Position numbers and translations under genes: made by a program
The notes under the pieces: generated by a model
The model's database searches: none
Told to the model about the DNA's origin: nothing
The model's input: the letters and a program-made list of their open reading frames with translations, nothing else
Part shown: positions 21,532-35,200 of the stretch, in pieces
How the letters are laid out: each line of letters starts with the position of its first letter
How positions within the stretch are numbered: the first letter of the stretch is position 1
Assembly (NCBI GenBank): GCA_031841125.1
Contig: CM063113.1
Span: 30,277,312 to 30,341,311, forward strand
Length of the DNA stretch: 64,000 bases
DNA from: Acanthococcus lagerstroemiae
Lineage: Eukaryota; Arthropoda; Insecta; Hemiptera; Eriococcidae
Direction of reading: 5' to 3'

Positions 21532-24500
21532 ATTCACTTTAGGGCCGAAATGCAACTAATATAAAATGTTCCTTGTAAAATTTTCTATAAAAACGATTCT
21601 ATAGAACTACTTTTTTTTTTTTTTTAGAAAATATATTTATAAGAAAAACATATGCAAAAGTGGTTACGTTGCTCGGGCAAGTAAGAAAACATTAATAGGT
21701 ACTAATGTTTATTATAGTGTCTTTAGAAAAAACTGACACTTTTCAAGTACTGGTGTTCTTGCTTACTTGCACGAGCAACGTAACCACTTCTGCACATGTT
21801 TTTCTTCATCTCATCATTCACGGAGTGAAGATGGACACACGCAGAAGTGTTTACGATTGTTAAAAGCCTATATTTGCAAAAGGTTGGACTGTTGGTCTGA
21901 CCCTAGTGACAGAAAATTTGCGGAAGAGCCTACAATTGAAACTAACTAGGTACCTACGAGCCATACTCGTATCTAGGTAATTCCAAATTCAATGATTGAA
22001 GGAAACCAGACTTTGCGATCTAGGGTCAACAAACTGTTTTTATTGAGTCTTGAGCGATGGACTTGAGATGATGTACATCAACAATAGGAAACAGCGATTT
22101 ACCCATAGGAAATGATCTTGAATTCTGAGAACAGGTGCTTGTTCCTTAACAGCACAATGTTATATCTTACGCGCAAATTTTGTTGACTAAATTGTTGATA
22201 TATTTACATAATCCGAGGTCTACTTTACAGTAGGCACCGAACAAACTATCATGGGCGTAGCCAGATCCGGGGAGGGGGCAAACTGGGCCGCTTGCTCCAA
22301 TAGACAGAGACTGAATTTATATTATAGTGTGCATTACCCGACATTCATAGATATTTCAGCCGTAAAATAATTTAAAAAACCTATGTTTTTCGAAAATCCC
22401 ACGCATTTTTGCGATTATCTCAATAAATACATTTTCTAAAAAAATGCTGTATAAGTTCTTTTTTAATAGAAAATTTAACAAGTAACATTTTATGTTACTT
22501 GAATTTTGTTCCTAAAGTGAATATTTTTTGCGATTTAGCTGGTAAAGATCGGTTATGAAAGAAAAAGTAACAAAACCACGTTCCTCGAAACTTTCACACA
22601 TTCTGGCGATTATCTCGGTAAATATGCGTTAGAGAGAAATATTGTATGGAATCTTTTTTATAGAAAATTCAACAAGATACACTTTACTTTCAATACAGTT
22701 TGGTCCTAAAGTTGATATGTTCCGAGATATTTGAGTTTGTTTTGTAAAATCTTAGTATTACACATAAATTTAAGGTCAAAGCTCAACGGGTTAATGACCT
22801 CAGATTGCTGAAGTTCTTTATGGCGAGTTTCTGGGCCCATTGGAACAAATTTCAGGGCGCACTTAATCGACTGGCGAAAACATGTAAAATAAGGGGCACC
22901 CTAGTCTTCACCCACAATTGTGATGGTAACCCACAAAGTAAATACTTAATAATTCCGGACGTAAAAAGTCTCCCATTCGGATGTCCGGGCGGAGAATACT
23001 AAGTGAGAAACTTATCAGAATTCAGAATAGGTACACGGAATGTAAGAACTTTGAATGAGGTAGGTAAATTGGAAAACTTCGAGAAAGAGATGAAAACATT
23101 AAAATTAGATATAATAGGAATTAGTGAAGTGAGATGGCCAGAAGAAAATGATTTTTGGACGGAGGAGTATAGAATAATTAATTCAGCAGCGAAAAGAGGG
23201 CAAACAGATGTAAGTATTATTATGAATAAGACTGTTGGGAATAGGGGTGAGTGCGAAGTTATACCCAACATAGTAAGCATTTCAGCTAAACCAGTATCTT
23301 TTGTAATATTCCTAGCTTATATACCAACAGGAAGAGTTATAGTGAAGAAGAAGTGGAAAAAATTTATGAAGAAATTGATGAAGTACTAAGTAAGGTAAAA
23401 GAAAAAGAAAATTTAATTATAATGGGAGATTGGAACGCCAGAGTTAGGAGGAAGAAAAAAAGAAGTATGCGGAGAGCATGGTTCAGGGGAGCGAAATGAA
23501 AGACTCAGAACTTCTTGTTATATGATTATAAATTAGTTATTGGAAACACCAGAAAAAATACCCTTGGAAAAGCGCAGGAGATGAAAGATGATATCAAATA
23601 GATTATGTTTTGACCAGAAGAACATATAAAAATCAAATATTGGACAGTAAGGGGTCTATTGTATTTGGGCGCATACGATTAGGTGCATAAGACAAAAAAT
23701 TAATTTGGGCGCAGAAGTATTAGGGCGCGGCTACAATCGGGCGCAAATAGTTTGGGCGCGCGGAAAAAATTATGGATATATGTGAAAAATACTGCAAATC
23801 TACAAATTGTGCGTGATCGCACGTAAAAATATAGGAACTTTTCCTGTTTTCCTACGGACTCGGCGAATTCTCTCTCTCAAAGCGTACACACTTGGCAATG
23901 CTCCTTGTGATGCTTGGGATACGATACTCAACTGTGAGGTGACGATGCAGCCAGTACTCTCTTCAGTTTCCTCAGTATGACGTTTCACGGCGATGATACT
24001 TTGAAACGCCTCTGCTTTCCCCAGATTAGGTTGGTGCGTGTGTCTATAAATTCCACGATTCTTGACAATATCATTTATTTCATGAATTCGAAGAGGGGAA
24101 GTCTGACTTCCCTAACTTCCCTCACAAAATCGCCACTGACATGTTTCATCTTGCGCCCACCAACGTTTTAACTTGTTTGCGCCCAAAGAATCCGCGGCTA
24201 ATTTTATGCGCCCAATCGTGCGCGCCCAATTACCCAGTCCCGGACAGTAAGATATACCCAAGAGTGGACGTATGCGTCGTGTAGGGGGAGATTTGGAAAT
24301 TTAAGCGAGCAAAAATAGAAGGCTTCGAATTATAAATCCAAAATATATCGACCTGGGGGTATTTCAACCCGAAAAATTCGATTTTGAAACTATTTTTTTA
24401 ATAATAGTATGAATAATATGAATATATTTACTCCCCCTACCAACAGCCGAGAAGGCCAATTACTGGCAGGGAGAAAACAAAAGTACAGTACAAGGAACTA

Positions 24501-27500
24501 CAATAGAAAATTTTTTGGATCCACACACCACATCCACTCAACACATACGCCCACACATGCCAGCATCCTATTCGACCCAAGTACAGCCCCATTCCATTCA
24601 ACACCGGCCCCACCTCCAACACAATCACACTCCCCTCACACATTCTGTCATGTCATGCGGTGCTCCCTCTGTCCCCTCCCTGCCCTTTTAGGTGATCTAG
24701 TCTAAGCCAACTGTTCATCGGCGAATGGATTTGAAAATTCCCCGAAGTCGGGACCTGGAGTCAAGATCTAGAAGGTCGGCGGTGGAATTCATCTCCACCA
24801 GATCATTAACCAGTCTCATACCGCGTATTATTGGGGAGATTTCTAACATTTCGGTGCGGCAAAAAGGAATTTGGAACTGTTTATGTTTACGTTGCGAGGA
24901 GCGGGGTAGGATGATACTGATTTTAGACAACTGGTTGGGATCAGAGATTTTGTGCGCTAGAAGATCATGGATGTATCGAATTGAACCAATATTTCTGCGA
25001 GGTGCTAAAGATTGAAGTTCAAATCCAGCAAGAAGCTCGTTATAAGACATTTCGTGGGGATAGTATTGGAACGTTTTAAAATGCAGAAAGCGGAGAAACC
25101 GTTTTTGCACTTGCTCCAAAGACCGACTGACGCATTGTTGAGCAGGTACCAGACAGGTGACGCAAATTCCAGCTGAGAACGTACTAACGCGTAGTAGAGA
25201 GTTAAGAGGGTTTCAAATCGTGAGAAAGAGTATGAAAAACGGAATATAAGACCCAGCATAGATTTTGCTTTATTATAAACTGAGGTAACATGAGACGCAA
25301 ACGTTAGAGCAGAGTCGATAGTTACACCTAGGTCCTTAACTTCGGTTACCACTCCGAGTTTCTGAGTTTTTAGGAAATAATTAAATCTTAGTGGGTTTTT
25401 CTTTCTGCTGTACGTAATTTGAACACATTTCATTAGATTCAGTTGGAGATTGTTGTAGTCACACCAAGTAGCGTCCCTCGGGGATTGAATGGCTTTAAAT
25501 ATTTTGAGGTCATTGGCATACATGACACTTGAGGGTGGGGGTTAAAATACCAAATTTTGAAAATATTGTGTTACATATCGAAATATATTATGTTTTTGAG
25601 CTCGCTTAATCCATTTTTACCGATTTTTCGGAGAAAAGGGATGTATTTTGAACTTATTTTGACCGTAGCTGGAAAAGTGAGGCTTGGTATTTCGCAGAAT
25701 TTATTTACCTTCTCCTTTCAAGAACATGTTGCAATACTCATCGAAGGTGCAGTACTCGTTCGCTTTGCATAAGAATTTGTAATTTGATACGCATACGTCT
25801 CTGACATCCCTGGTCACGTATATAATCTGCAAGTACAGACACAGCTGAATAATACCACATTATACTTTTTATTACACGTGAAAGAGCGCAAGTGTCTAGA
25901 AACGCAAGTTTCTTGTATTCTCGGCACTGCGATGAGAATTACAATTGCAAGTAGGTTTCGATCATGAATTGTCACACTATAGGATCTGAGATCGTTTCTA
26001 ACATGCGACTTAGAAAGGCAGGGATAGAAGTGCATGCAGCCCCATTTTTATTTGATTTTTTATTTGATTTGATTTTACAGCTTTTGTTCCGGTGTGCAAG
26101 GAGTGCTCACGCCACCGAACGCGCCCATAGACGGGCATGTGCTCTTATTGTCCTTCTCCACCACCCCCTATCCCTTCCTATTCTTCCCCATAGAATTCCA
26201 AAAGATTTTACAATTTCGTCTCTCCATCTTGTGGGTGACCTACCACTTTTCCTTCTCCATTTCATAGGCGACCATTCCTCTGCTAATCTGCCCCATTTTT
26301 CTTCTCCCGCTCAGTTTCAATTTTTTGACCCTCAAGCCTATATCCTTGGCTCCTGTGGCTTTAACTATTTCTTCTAGCTTAATCCTGTCCTTGATTCTGA
26401 TCTTCATTACGCTACCCAATCTAAAGTACGTTATCCTCAATTTTTCGTATTGCCCGTTAGTCAATGACCGAGATTAGGCTCGGGCCATATTATTTAAAAA
26501 AAAAGTAACGCCCGTTTATATCTGACAGGCAACAAGCAAAACTAGGTAGTAAACCTACAGGGAAAGTGCCTCAAACGACTCCAGAACTCTTCGAAAAGAC
26601 ATATTATGTTCCGTGAATCCCACTACTGTTGATGAATTGTCTTACCTTCGCATTAGTCTCCTGCTTTTGTAGTTTCAAAGGCAGCAGATCATATGGTATA
26701 TGAGTCCATATGACCCGGGGAGACTGCAGCTGTTGCACAAGTTCCAATCCTAATAATGGTTCGGAATTATTAACGCTTTTGAAGTACTGCCTGATGTCTT
26801 CGAGGAATCGTAATGCACTTAATCTGCGATAAATAGAATATAAATCATATCCTTCGAGAAAATTATATTTACGTACTTACTGCGTAACTTTGTATACCTT
26901 CACTACTTACTCAATGAAAGGACATCGAAACTGGAGAGGAATGCGATGAGCTGTTTCGAAATCCAAATCATGTAAAATGCACCAAACCATTTCCAAAGTC
27001 CAGTGGGTCCCTAGGAAGAATAAAATTAGAAATGTCATCCACAATCAAATTAAAGCAGAGGATAGCACGATATATTTGGGTCAAATTATTTCATTTAAGG
27101 ATAAATCAGAAAAGGAAATTTCAAAAAGAAGATCAAGGGTTGGGAAAGTTTCTGGTCTCTAAAAAATATCTACAAAAGTAAAATGCCTTTGGCAATGAAA
27201 AAGAAAATGCGGGAATCATGTACACTACCAGTGCTAATGTATGGGGCGTAGACATGGGCCACCACACCAGGCCAAAGTCTGAAGCTAGCCAGGACCCAGA
27301 TTGCAATGGAGAGAGCTATGATCGGAGTAAAAAGGAAGTACAGATGACAGACTAACCAACAGATGGGTAAGGGATAAATCAAAAGTTGAGGACTGTAGAT
27401 TTGTCATAAAAAAACTGAAATTTGATTACGCGGGTCATGTCGCAAGAGGGGGATGGACAGGTAGGAAAGAAAAATTTTGGAATGGGTATCCAAGGGAACA

Positions 27501-30500
27501 AAACGAAATGTAGGGAGACCTACTACCCGATGGGCTGATGAAATTAGGCAACATGCCGGTGTTGCCTGGTGAGGAGACGCAACCAAATTCAGATGCAAAG
27601 ATTAAAGTGAAACGTGTTTTCTACTTGTTTATTGAAATGGGGAGATTGAGAGAACTCTTATCTCTTCTAGTTTTCCCCTCCTTATTTTGAGAACGTGGTC
27701 ACCCTGCCAAACTGTAGAAGTACCGTACGGGTCATTCTCCAGAAACTGAGAATATTTTATTACCAATAAATGTTGAACCCTAACTTTCGATTTTTCATTT
27801 TTACTTTTATTATTTTTTTGGTAGGAGAGCGGGAGTATTTTGGGTTACACAATAACATACTGAACTATTTTCACCAATCCAATTCCTCAGGCACGACAAT
27901 TACCACCTGTTAAATGGGAAAAGCATAGGGAGGTGTCAATCGTTGTGGGCATTACCATCTTGTTTCATCACTTTTTTTTTCAAGTTGCTTTTTTCCCCCT
28001 AATAATGTAGTACTATTATTCAGAAGGATTAAAAGTATGTGTTAAGAAGTTGAATTTCATTTTCAGAAGAGATGGCGCGAAGTTCTGTCATCAGGATTTT
28101 CAGTCTATTGTCGTGGTCAATCTTTTACTAGAGCAAATATATGTGTCTTACACATTTTTCAGCGCAACAAATGGCTATACTGTACAGTTTTGATTTCTGA
28201 ACACGATCCAGGTGCCAGTTTGTAGTCATTGGCGTATCTGATAACACGATTTTCATACATTTTTTGAAAAAGGAAATTCTTGAAGCTGTTTTGTCCGTAG
28301 CCGTCGATATTAGTGCTTTCGCCAAAGACAAAATGTCTATCGTGGACAAAAGTCGTCTCCCTCCCTAAATTTTGATGCTTCTGTTTTCCAAGTTTTTCGA
28401 AAATGCTCTACTACATACGTAGGCTGTCGCTGAGTAACTGAGACTAAAATTCGTACGGCCCACCAACGCTATCTATCGGCGTTTCAACACAGTAGGGGAA
28501 TCACTTGGTTCATTAGCTATCGATTGAGACCACGCCGAGCTCATGTGATTGAGAACTCACTGTTCCAGACCAATTTGAAAGAAACCATATGCGTTGACCC
28601 CTCCAGGTTTTTTAAAGATTTTTTTTTTAAAGGAAAAAAGCATACAATTACAAAATTTTTTTAAATCATAATCTTCATTAAGTATGCGAATATCTTTTTC
28701 AAAATAAGTGCTATTCACGGCTATACAGGCGTCCATTTGTTCTTGCCATTTATCGAACGTTTTTGCGTATTCCGCCGCCGGTAACGACGAGAAAAACATC
28801 TGCGCTGCAGTGATGACTTCTCAGAAATCACAATTCACTCCGACTCCCCGTATAGTCCTGACCTCGCACCTGCGACTTTTGGTTATTTCCTCAACTGAAG
28901 GCAGCCCCGCAGTCACAATTCAGCACGAATCAAGAAGTCATCACCGCAGCGCAGATGTTTTTCTCCTTGTTACCGACGGCGGAATACACAAAAACGTTCG
29001 ATAAATGGCAAGAACGAATGAACGCATATATAGCCATGAATGGCGCTTATTTTGAAAAAGATATTCGTGTACTTAATGAAGATGATGATTAATAAAAAAT
29101 TTTGTAATTGTATGCTTGTTTTCCTTCTTTAAAAAAATCTTTACAAAACCTGGAGGGGTCAACGCATATGGTTTCTTTCAAATTGGTCTGGAACAGTGAG
29201 TTTTCAATCAAATGAGCTCGGCGAGGTCTCAATCGATAGCTAATGAACCAAATTATTCCCCTACTGCGTTGAAACGCCGATAGGTAGCGTTGGTGGGCCG
29301 TGCGAATTTTAGTCTCAGTTACTTAACGACAGCCTATGTATAAATCAAGTATTATCAGGTGCCGTATCCATTGTCGGATGTTGACGGTCGCGGTTACTGA
29401 TATGCGACTTTCCAGAGCAGCGTGAGTCGGGGGGGGGGGGTAGTCGGCCGTTACCGTTCCCACGTTTTGTTGTGTTAGCGTTTTTTCCCCCTGTGCCATA
29501 GAGTGTACAGACTGCAGTTCGCTTACTAGCCCCATATTTTCATGATGGTGAGCAAGCTGTCCACAAACTGCACGCGCACAGTACCGAATCTTTCTGATCT
29601 GATGGTAACGCGCCCTGAGATTGTAATCCCTTGTTCGTTCGAACTGACGGAGTTAGAGGGCACGCTATCTTTCCACCTTGATTGATCGCAGATTCGAATA
29701 ACGCTACCTTTCCGGTACTGGTGGGACTCGAACCCGAGGCGCAGGGAATGCGAAGCGAGCACGTTACCGCTCGACCACACAGCGACTCCTGACCAAACAG
29801 ATGAAACAGAAATACAATAAAATAAATTTAAAAAAGTCTAACAAAAAATAAATGCCACCTTAACATTCTCAGTTTCTGGAATATGACAGATAACCCCATA
29901 TGATAACTAGACGACAAAACGGGGAATGTGAGGACCTTTTGTTTAGATTCCAACTACAGTATATGTTATTCGGCATGTTTGCTGTTTACCCTCTCTTTCT
30001 CCCCTTCAGTTGGTTCTAAACGATGTTCAAATTTTACCAACGTAATCTCAAGCTATAAATATCTCTAGGTATGTTCAACTCCACAATAACCAATGAGTGT
30101 GTTCAAATGGGACTCGTCCAAAGCCATTCGTGTTTCATGAGTGCAACCGAAGTTTTAAGTAAATGACGATCGCTAAGACTGTAATTGTAACTCCTGTGGT
30201 AACCCGGCTGCTCGCTAGACAGCAATTTGAAAAATTTATGTGATCTTAGTCTACGTAGTCTGAACATAACTTACTTTCAGCTAACTCATTAATTTTGATG
30301 GTGCCAGCTGATACCATTTTTTAAACGATTTTGCCCATGACTGGCCTCATCCACAAAAGTCAAAAGAAAATAAGTTATTTCAGTTCCATTCTTGGGTGTA
30401 ACTAGGATAGGGCAGGACGGGCACTTTTTCTGAAAAGTGTTAAGGAAACGTCGTGTTTTTCAAGGGGTTAAAAAATGTTGATTTTCTAGAGGCACCAAAA

Positions 30501-32182
30501 AACGATCAAAAAGTTGAGAGGGATGAGTTATTGTCTCGTCATCCCTCTATGTGAGTAAGTACCATACTCATAGTGTACCTATTAGCAGCGGATCCTTACT
30601 CCTACATGTTCAAATGCTATGTAGTGCTTGATATTTTTGATGTAGACCCGCAGATTTGCTGTAATTCTGAGGTGGGTCCTTGAAGTTCTGAGGAAACTTT
30701 ACGACTTCGTACGACAATTTATAGTTCTACATAATTTGTAGATACATTGTGGGGGAAAAAAAGCTTTTTCATACGAAAAATTGATTTGAATGTGTTTTTA
30801 GAAATTAGAGACAAGGATAGATTTGAACCCTAAATCTGCGACTATTGATCACTACAACGTGTACTACCATGGACGTCGCTGAGGAAAGGGGGGTAGACGG
30901 GTAATCCCCCCCCCAAAAAAATTGGAGGGTAAAATGATTAAAATTACCCCCCGCCCAAAATTTAAAGGCCAATAATTATATTTATAGGCACTTACAGTTA
31001 TAAAAAATTTGGAAACGAATTAGTGCCATGTGATACCGCAATTAATAGTACCGTACCATACACTTAACTCGCAATACACATACATAAAGTGTCTAACAAA
31101 ATCGAAATCTGAAAATAAATGACGTTCTACCCCCTCCCCCCCATTTGCTATGAATGCGCTAAAATAATAAACTAAAGCTAAATATACTTCTTCGTCTATA
31201 ATACTACATTTTCAGGGGGAAAAACCTAATTTTATTGCATAAGTTAGACGAGCCCGATAAGGCCCGGATCCACAGTATAAGGCCCAATGTACCGATCTTG
31301 ACTGCTATGGTTTAGACTGCATTAAAACGTACAGCAAAGTTGTTCCTTCATGATATGGCAACACTGTCCAATTATTTTTATCAAGATATTAGTCCACTGG
31401 TGCGAGATATGCCGGTTGATGATTTTCCAATAACGTAAAAAGTGCTCTTATATGTTTTTTTGTCTAACTTGGAAGATTCGCGAGTATTATGTTAGTCCAA
31501 TGGAATTTATCCAGAAATCAAACATTGGATATAGTTGTTGTTGTAGTAGTTGGTTAACGATCGACGCCAGAAAAGTGAAATTTGAGCAATTTGGAACCGA
31601 GGTATGCGGTACTCACGAAAAATAGTGTTATGTAACCTTTTTTTTTTTTTTTTTTTGTCTGCCCGGGTTGATTGAAAGACCAACCATACCACGGGGCCTC
31701 CCCGTCTCCTCCCACTATTGGAGCGGGGCTCTGATGAGGGGCGTGCATATTTTAATGATACCTCATGTCACCTTATTACCCACAGAAATAGTTTTCCTGG
31801 GTAATGTGGTGATATGTCTGTCTTACCTCTACCTATCTCTATATGTAGCCTAGTATATTCTATTTATATCTTATATTATGTCTAATCCGATGTATTTTTT
31901 TCAGCAGGGACCAGCCCCGGCAGGAACAGCCGCAGTGCGGACAACAAGTTGTCCACCACAACAGTCCCACCAAGGTCCCGGCACCCACTCTTATACTCAC
32001 TGATAGGGTACATTATTTTGTTATCCATGGCTAGTATTGGCCCACCCTCAGCTGTTGGTCTTCAACGCAACATTATCAGAGGGGTGGACTCCCCCCAGCT
32101 CCACACCACGACATATGGTGTTTTCTTGTCTCGTTTCATTAGTGTCCTTTAAGAGTTTCCATAACATATGGGTCGTGAGTTA

Positions 32183-32229
<47 letters not shown>

Positions 32230-35200
32230 TTCTTTCCATCAATGTAGACTACTGAGTCCCAGCACTTGTTTCAGTGGCCTCATCTGCCCACAGCCGCTTC
32301 ACACAGTCACGGATGTAAGCCCTGCAACTAGGCCTCAAGAGGTCCAGCTGCGCAGGTCGACCATCGGCAAACAGTGGACACTCCGTGAAGATATGTTCCG
32401 CAGTCTGCAGACCGCCACATCTGTCAGACACACGTCTCTTCATTCTGAAGAGGTATGCCTTGAAGCAGCCATGACCAGTCAGTCCCTGAGCTAGGTAAAA
32501 GTCCACCCCATTGACTCCCTTCGTACTTACTGTGGAAAGTAGTTTTTTGGTCCACTGGCCAGTGGGTGTATTATCATACCATGTTTGCCAGATTTTGACG
32601 CATGACTTTCCCAACCTTCTCCTCACAATAGAGGGCTTGGATAGGGCTGGGGGTAGTTCATACCTGTTACAATTTTGTGGAAGGGGTATTCTTTTGCGCC
32701 ACGAATATGTCACAGACGATTTTTCTATTGCCAAACGGAGGGGGAGGATACCAGAAATATTACAGGCAGTTAGGTATGGCACAGTTCTATACAACCGGCC
32801 GCACGCAATCACCATTTTCCTGTGCATACTGTCTATTTTGTTGCGATTTGCCTCAATTCGGTGGGCGAATACTGGACTCGAATAGGACATAATGGCATTA
32901 ACAGTGACCTCGATCATAGTCTTACGGGATTTGTTGTCGTATCCATAGGTATTATGGAATACGGACAGCAGTCGCCGAAACAGAGATTCAGATTTCTCAC
33001 ACATTTTATTGTTGTGTGTGTCCCACCTAAGTTCGTTGTCAACAAACAACCCAAGGTATTTTATAACATTCTTACTGTCCAAAACATGCCCATTACTTAA
33101 TTTTATTGCTTGTGGTTTTGGGGTGATCTTGTTTTTAATGTCCCCAAAGATGATTATTTCTGTTTTTTCTTTATTACAAGTTAGACCAGCAGCCAGGAGT
33201 GTCTCATCTATCATGTCCAGAGCTTCAGAAATGGCCTTTTCAAGTCCGTCACGAAAGTTGCCGCGCACCAACATGATTGTATCATCCGCATAACACGTAA
33301 GATGACGACCAGTGGTGTGCAGCCCCTCCAGGACAAAGTTGTAGCCAATATTCCAGAGCACCGGACCAAGTACTGACCCCTGTGGGCAGCCTTTAATCAG
33401 AAAAGTACTGGCATTGCCACTACATATTTCTCTGTTGGATATGTAATTTTGAATGATCGTGATGAGGTATTCAGGAAATTGGAATCTCTTCAACTCCCCA
33501 ATCAGGTGCTCCCAACTTAAGTTGTCAAAGGCCCCAGATATGTCAATTGCAACTGCTGCCGTATACCATGATAGGTGTCTGTTGATGCGTACCTGGTCCA
33601 GGAAGCTATGCACTGCATCAACTGTGCTACATTTTTGACGGAAGCCAAATTGTCTTGTAGACAGAATATTATTATTGCTAATGCGCTGATTAATTCTGTT
33701 AACAATTAGTCGTTCCAAAGTTTTTCCTAGTACAGATAGGAGGGTGATTGGTGTGTACGATTTAACCTCATTGGGATCTTTATTCTCCTTCAGAAGCCAC
33801 ACAACCTTCCCCGGCTTCCAGCAGTCAGGGAAGGTGCAGGTTTGAAGGCACCCTGTAAAAAGAGTTGACAAAGTATTTCGATTTGATTTGTTGTAAATTT
33901 TCAATATTTTGTAATTGATCCCATCCAGCCCTGGGGCTGACCGATTTCTAGATTTTTTCAGTACATTATTCACTTCACTGTCAGTTACATAGCTTCCTGG
34001 TGGGGAGCTCCTCACAATGGAATCAAACCCTAATGAGATCGGTTTTTTGTCATGTTTCCCGAATTTGGCAATTAGGAGAGAATCCTCACTAATTGCCGGA
34101 GGGCAAAAGCCAACTTTTTTAACCTGTGTCTTGTAGGGTTTTCCCCAGGCTGAGTCCACTGTGACAAAGTCCCGCCAGGCTTTCTTCTTGGCGTTCTTGA
34201 TAAGGTAAGTCACCTGCTTCCTCTTTACCTTGCAGCGGTCCTGCAATGCAACTCGTGTAGTATTATTCCTGACTCTTTGGGTCTTGCGTCGCAGCTTCTT
34301 CAGCTCTTGGCATGCAAGCTCAATTTCCTGCGTCCACCAGTAAGTTTTCCTTTTCACAGTTTTTGTTTTTGTTGAATGCCTGACTGCCGCCGAGAGGAGG
34401 TTTGTAACTCTTTCCGCCTCAGCTTCGCAGTCAGCCATTGTTTCTATATTCTGCAAATTGACTGGGTTGTCTTCCAGGAATTTTTCTGCTGCTTTTATAT
34501 CTATGGATTTTATAACAATTTCCTTCTTACGTAAATTGCCAACTGGTATTCCAAAGGTGATTATATGGTGATCTGAAAGGGATTCAAAATTTTTCTGTAC
34601 TTCCCAAGCCGAAATGTTTACTTCTTTTGTAAAAGTGTAGTCGTTTATTGTTTCCCTCCCTTGGTGGACACAGGTTGGGGTGTTGTTATTCCACCTAGTG
34701 AGGCCTGTAGTATTCACCAGGTCAGTCAAGCAGTGGTCCCTAGGCCGCATAGGAAGGCTAGTTAAGTCCTCCATGCGGCAGTTGAGATCCCCTGCAATGA
34801 TGCAAGCTGGTACAGTGGATGCCAAGAGCTGGAGATCTCTGGTGTCTGCAGATATCGGTTGGTTGGGGGACAGATATACCCCAAAAATTTTTATTCCCTG
34901 TATCTCAATTCCAACTATGTTTTGGTTTCGAATATTTATATTTTTGTATCCAAGTTGTCTGTCTATAAGGAGGGCCACAGAGCTCTTCCACACTCTGTTC
35001 CACCCTGGGGTGGGAGACAGGGTTCTGTAGCAGTGTGGCTCAGATATTATTACTAATCCACATTCCAGGCGGGTGGCATGGTGCAAAGCCACGTCCATCG
35101 CCGGCTGGGAATGGTTCGTGTTGCATTGCAGGACCTTGATAAGGGAAGTAATACTTACTTACCTATCTTGAGGATCCTCCACCTCGGTGTTGCCTCCCGA

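Larger units (their letters stand above)
22912..24300 (+). pseudogene. RTE-type LINE, 5' endonuclease fragment (split by a MULE-like insertion)
   Basis: From 23,003: FRIGTRNVRTLNEVGKLEN, LDIIGISEVRWPEE, then in shifted frames IYEEIDEVLSKVK and LIIMGDWNA. These are motifs of the apurinic-type endonuclease of RTE elements (often annotated as craniofacial development protein 2-like). Before the insertion the frame reads RRTYKNQILDSK at about 23,620-23,651; after it, at 24,242, the frame resumes with DSKIYPRVDV. The reverse-transcriptase domain and 3' end are missing. Confidence 0.85.
28422..29334. mobile_element. Palindromic mariner derivative flanked by TA
   Basis: Both termini read GGCTGTCGYTRAGTAACTGA inward and are flanked by TA (28420-28421 and 29335-29336). 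The arms (28,422-28,822 and about 28,933-29,334) are inverted copies of the same mariner 3' half, each coding the transposase C-terminus. The spacer keeps the DDE-end motif YSPDLAP.. (about 28,850). 913 bp. Confidence 0.88.

Noticed and set aside
22250..22320. GGGCGTAGCCAGATCCGGGG, resembling a hAT-like end
   Set aside because: Only one end is visible; it lies inside the foldback element and has no partner.
29526..29780. 84-aa open frame on the - strand
   Set aside because: It runs through the tRNA-like SINE head and is an artefact of that repeat.
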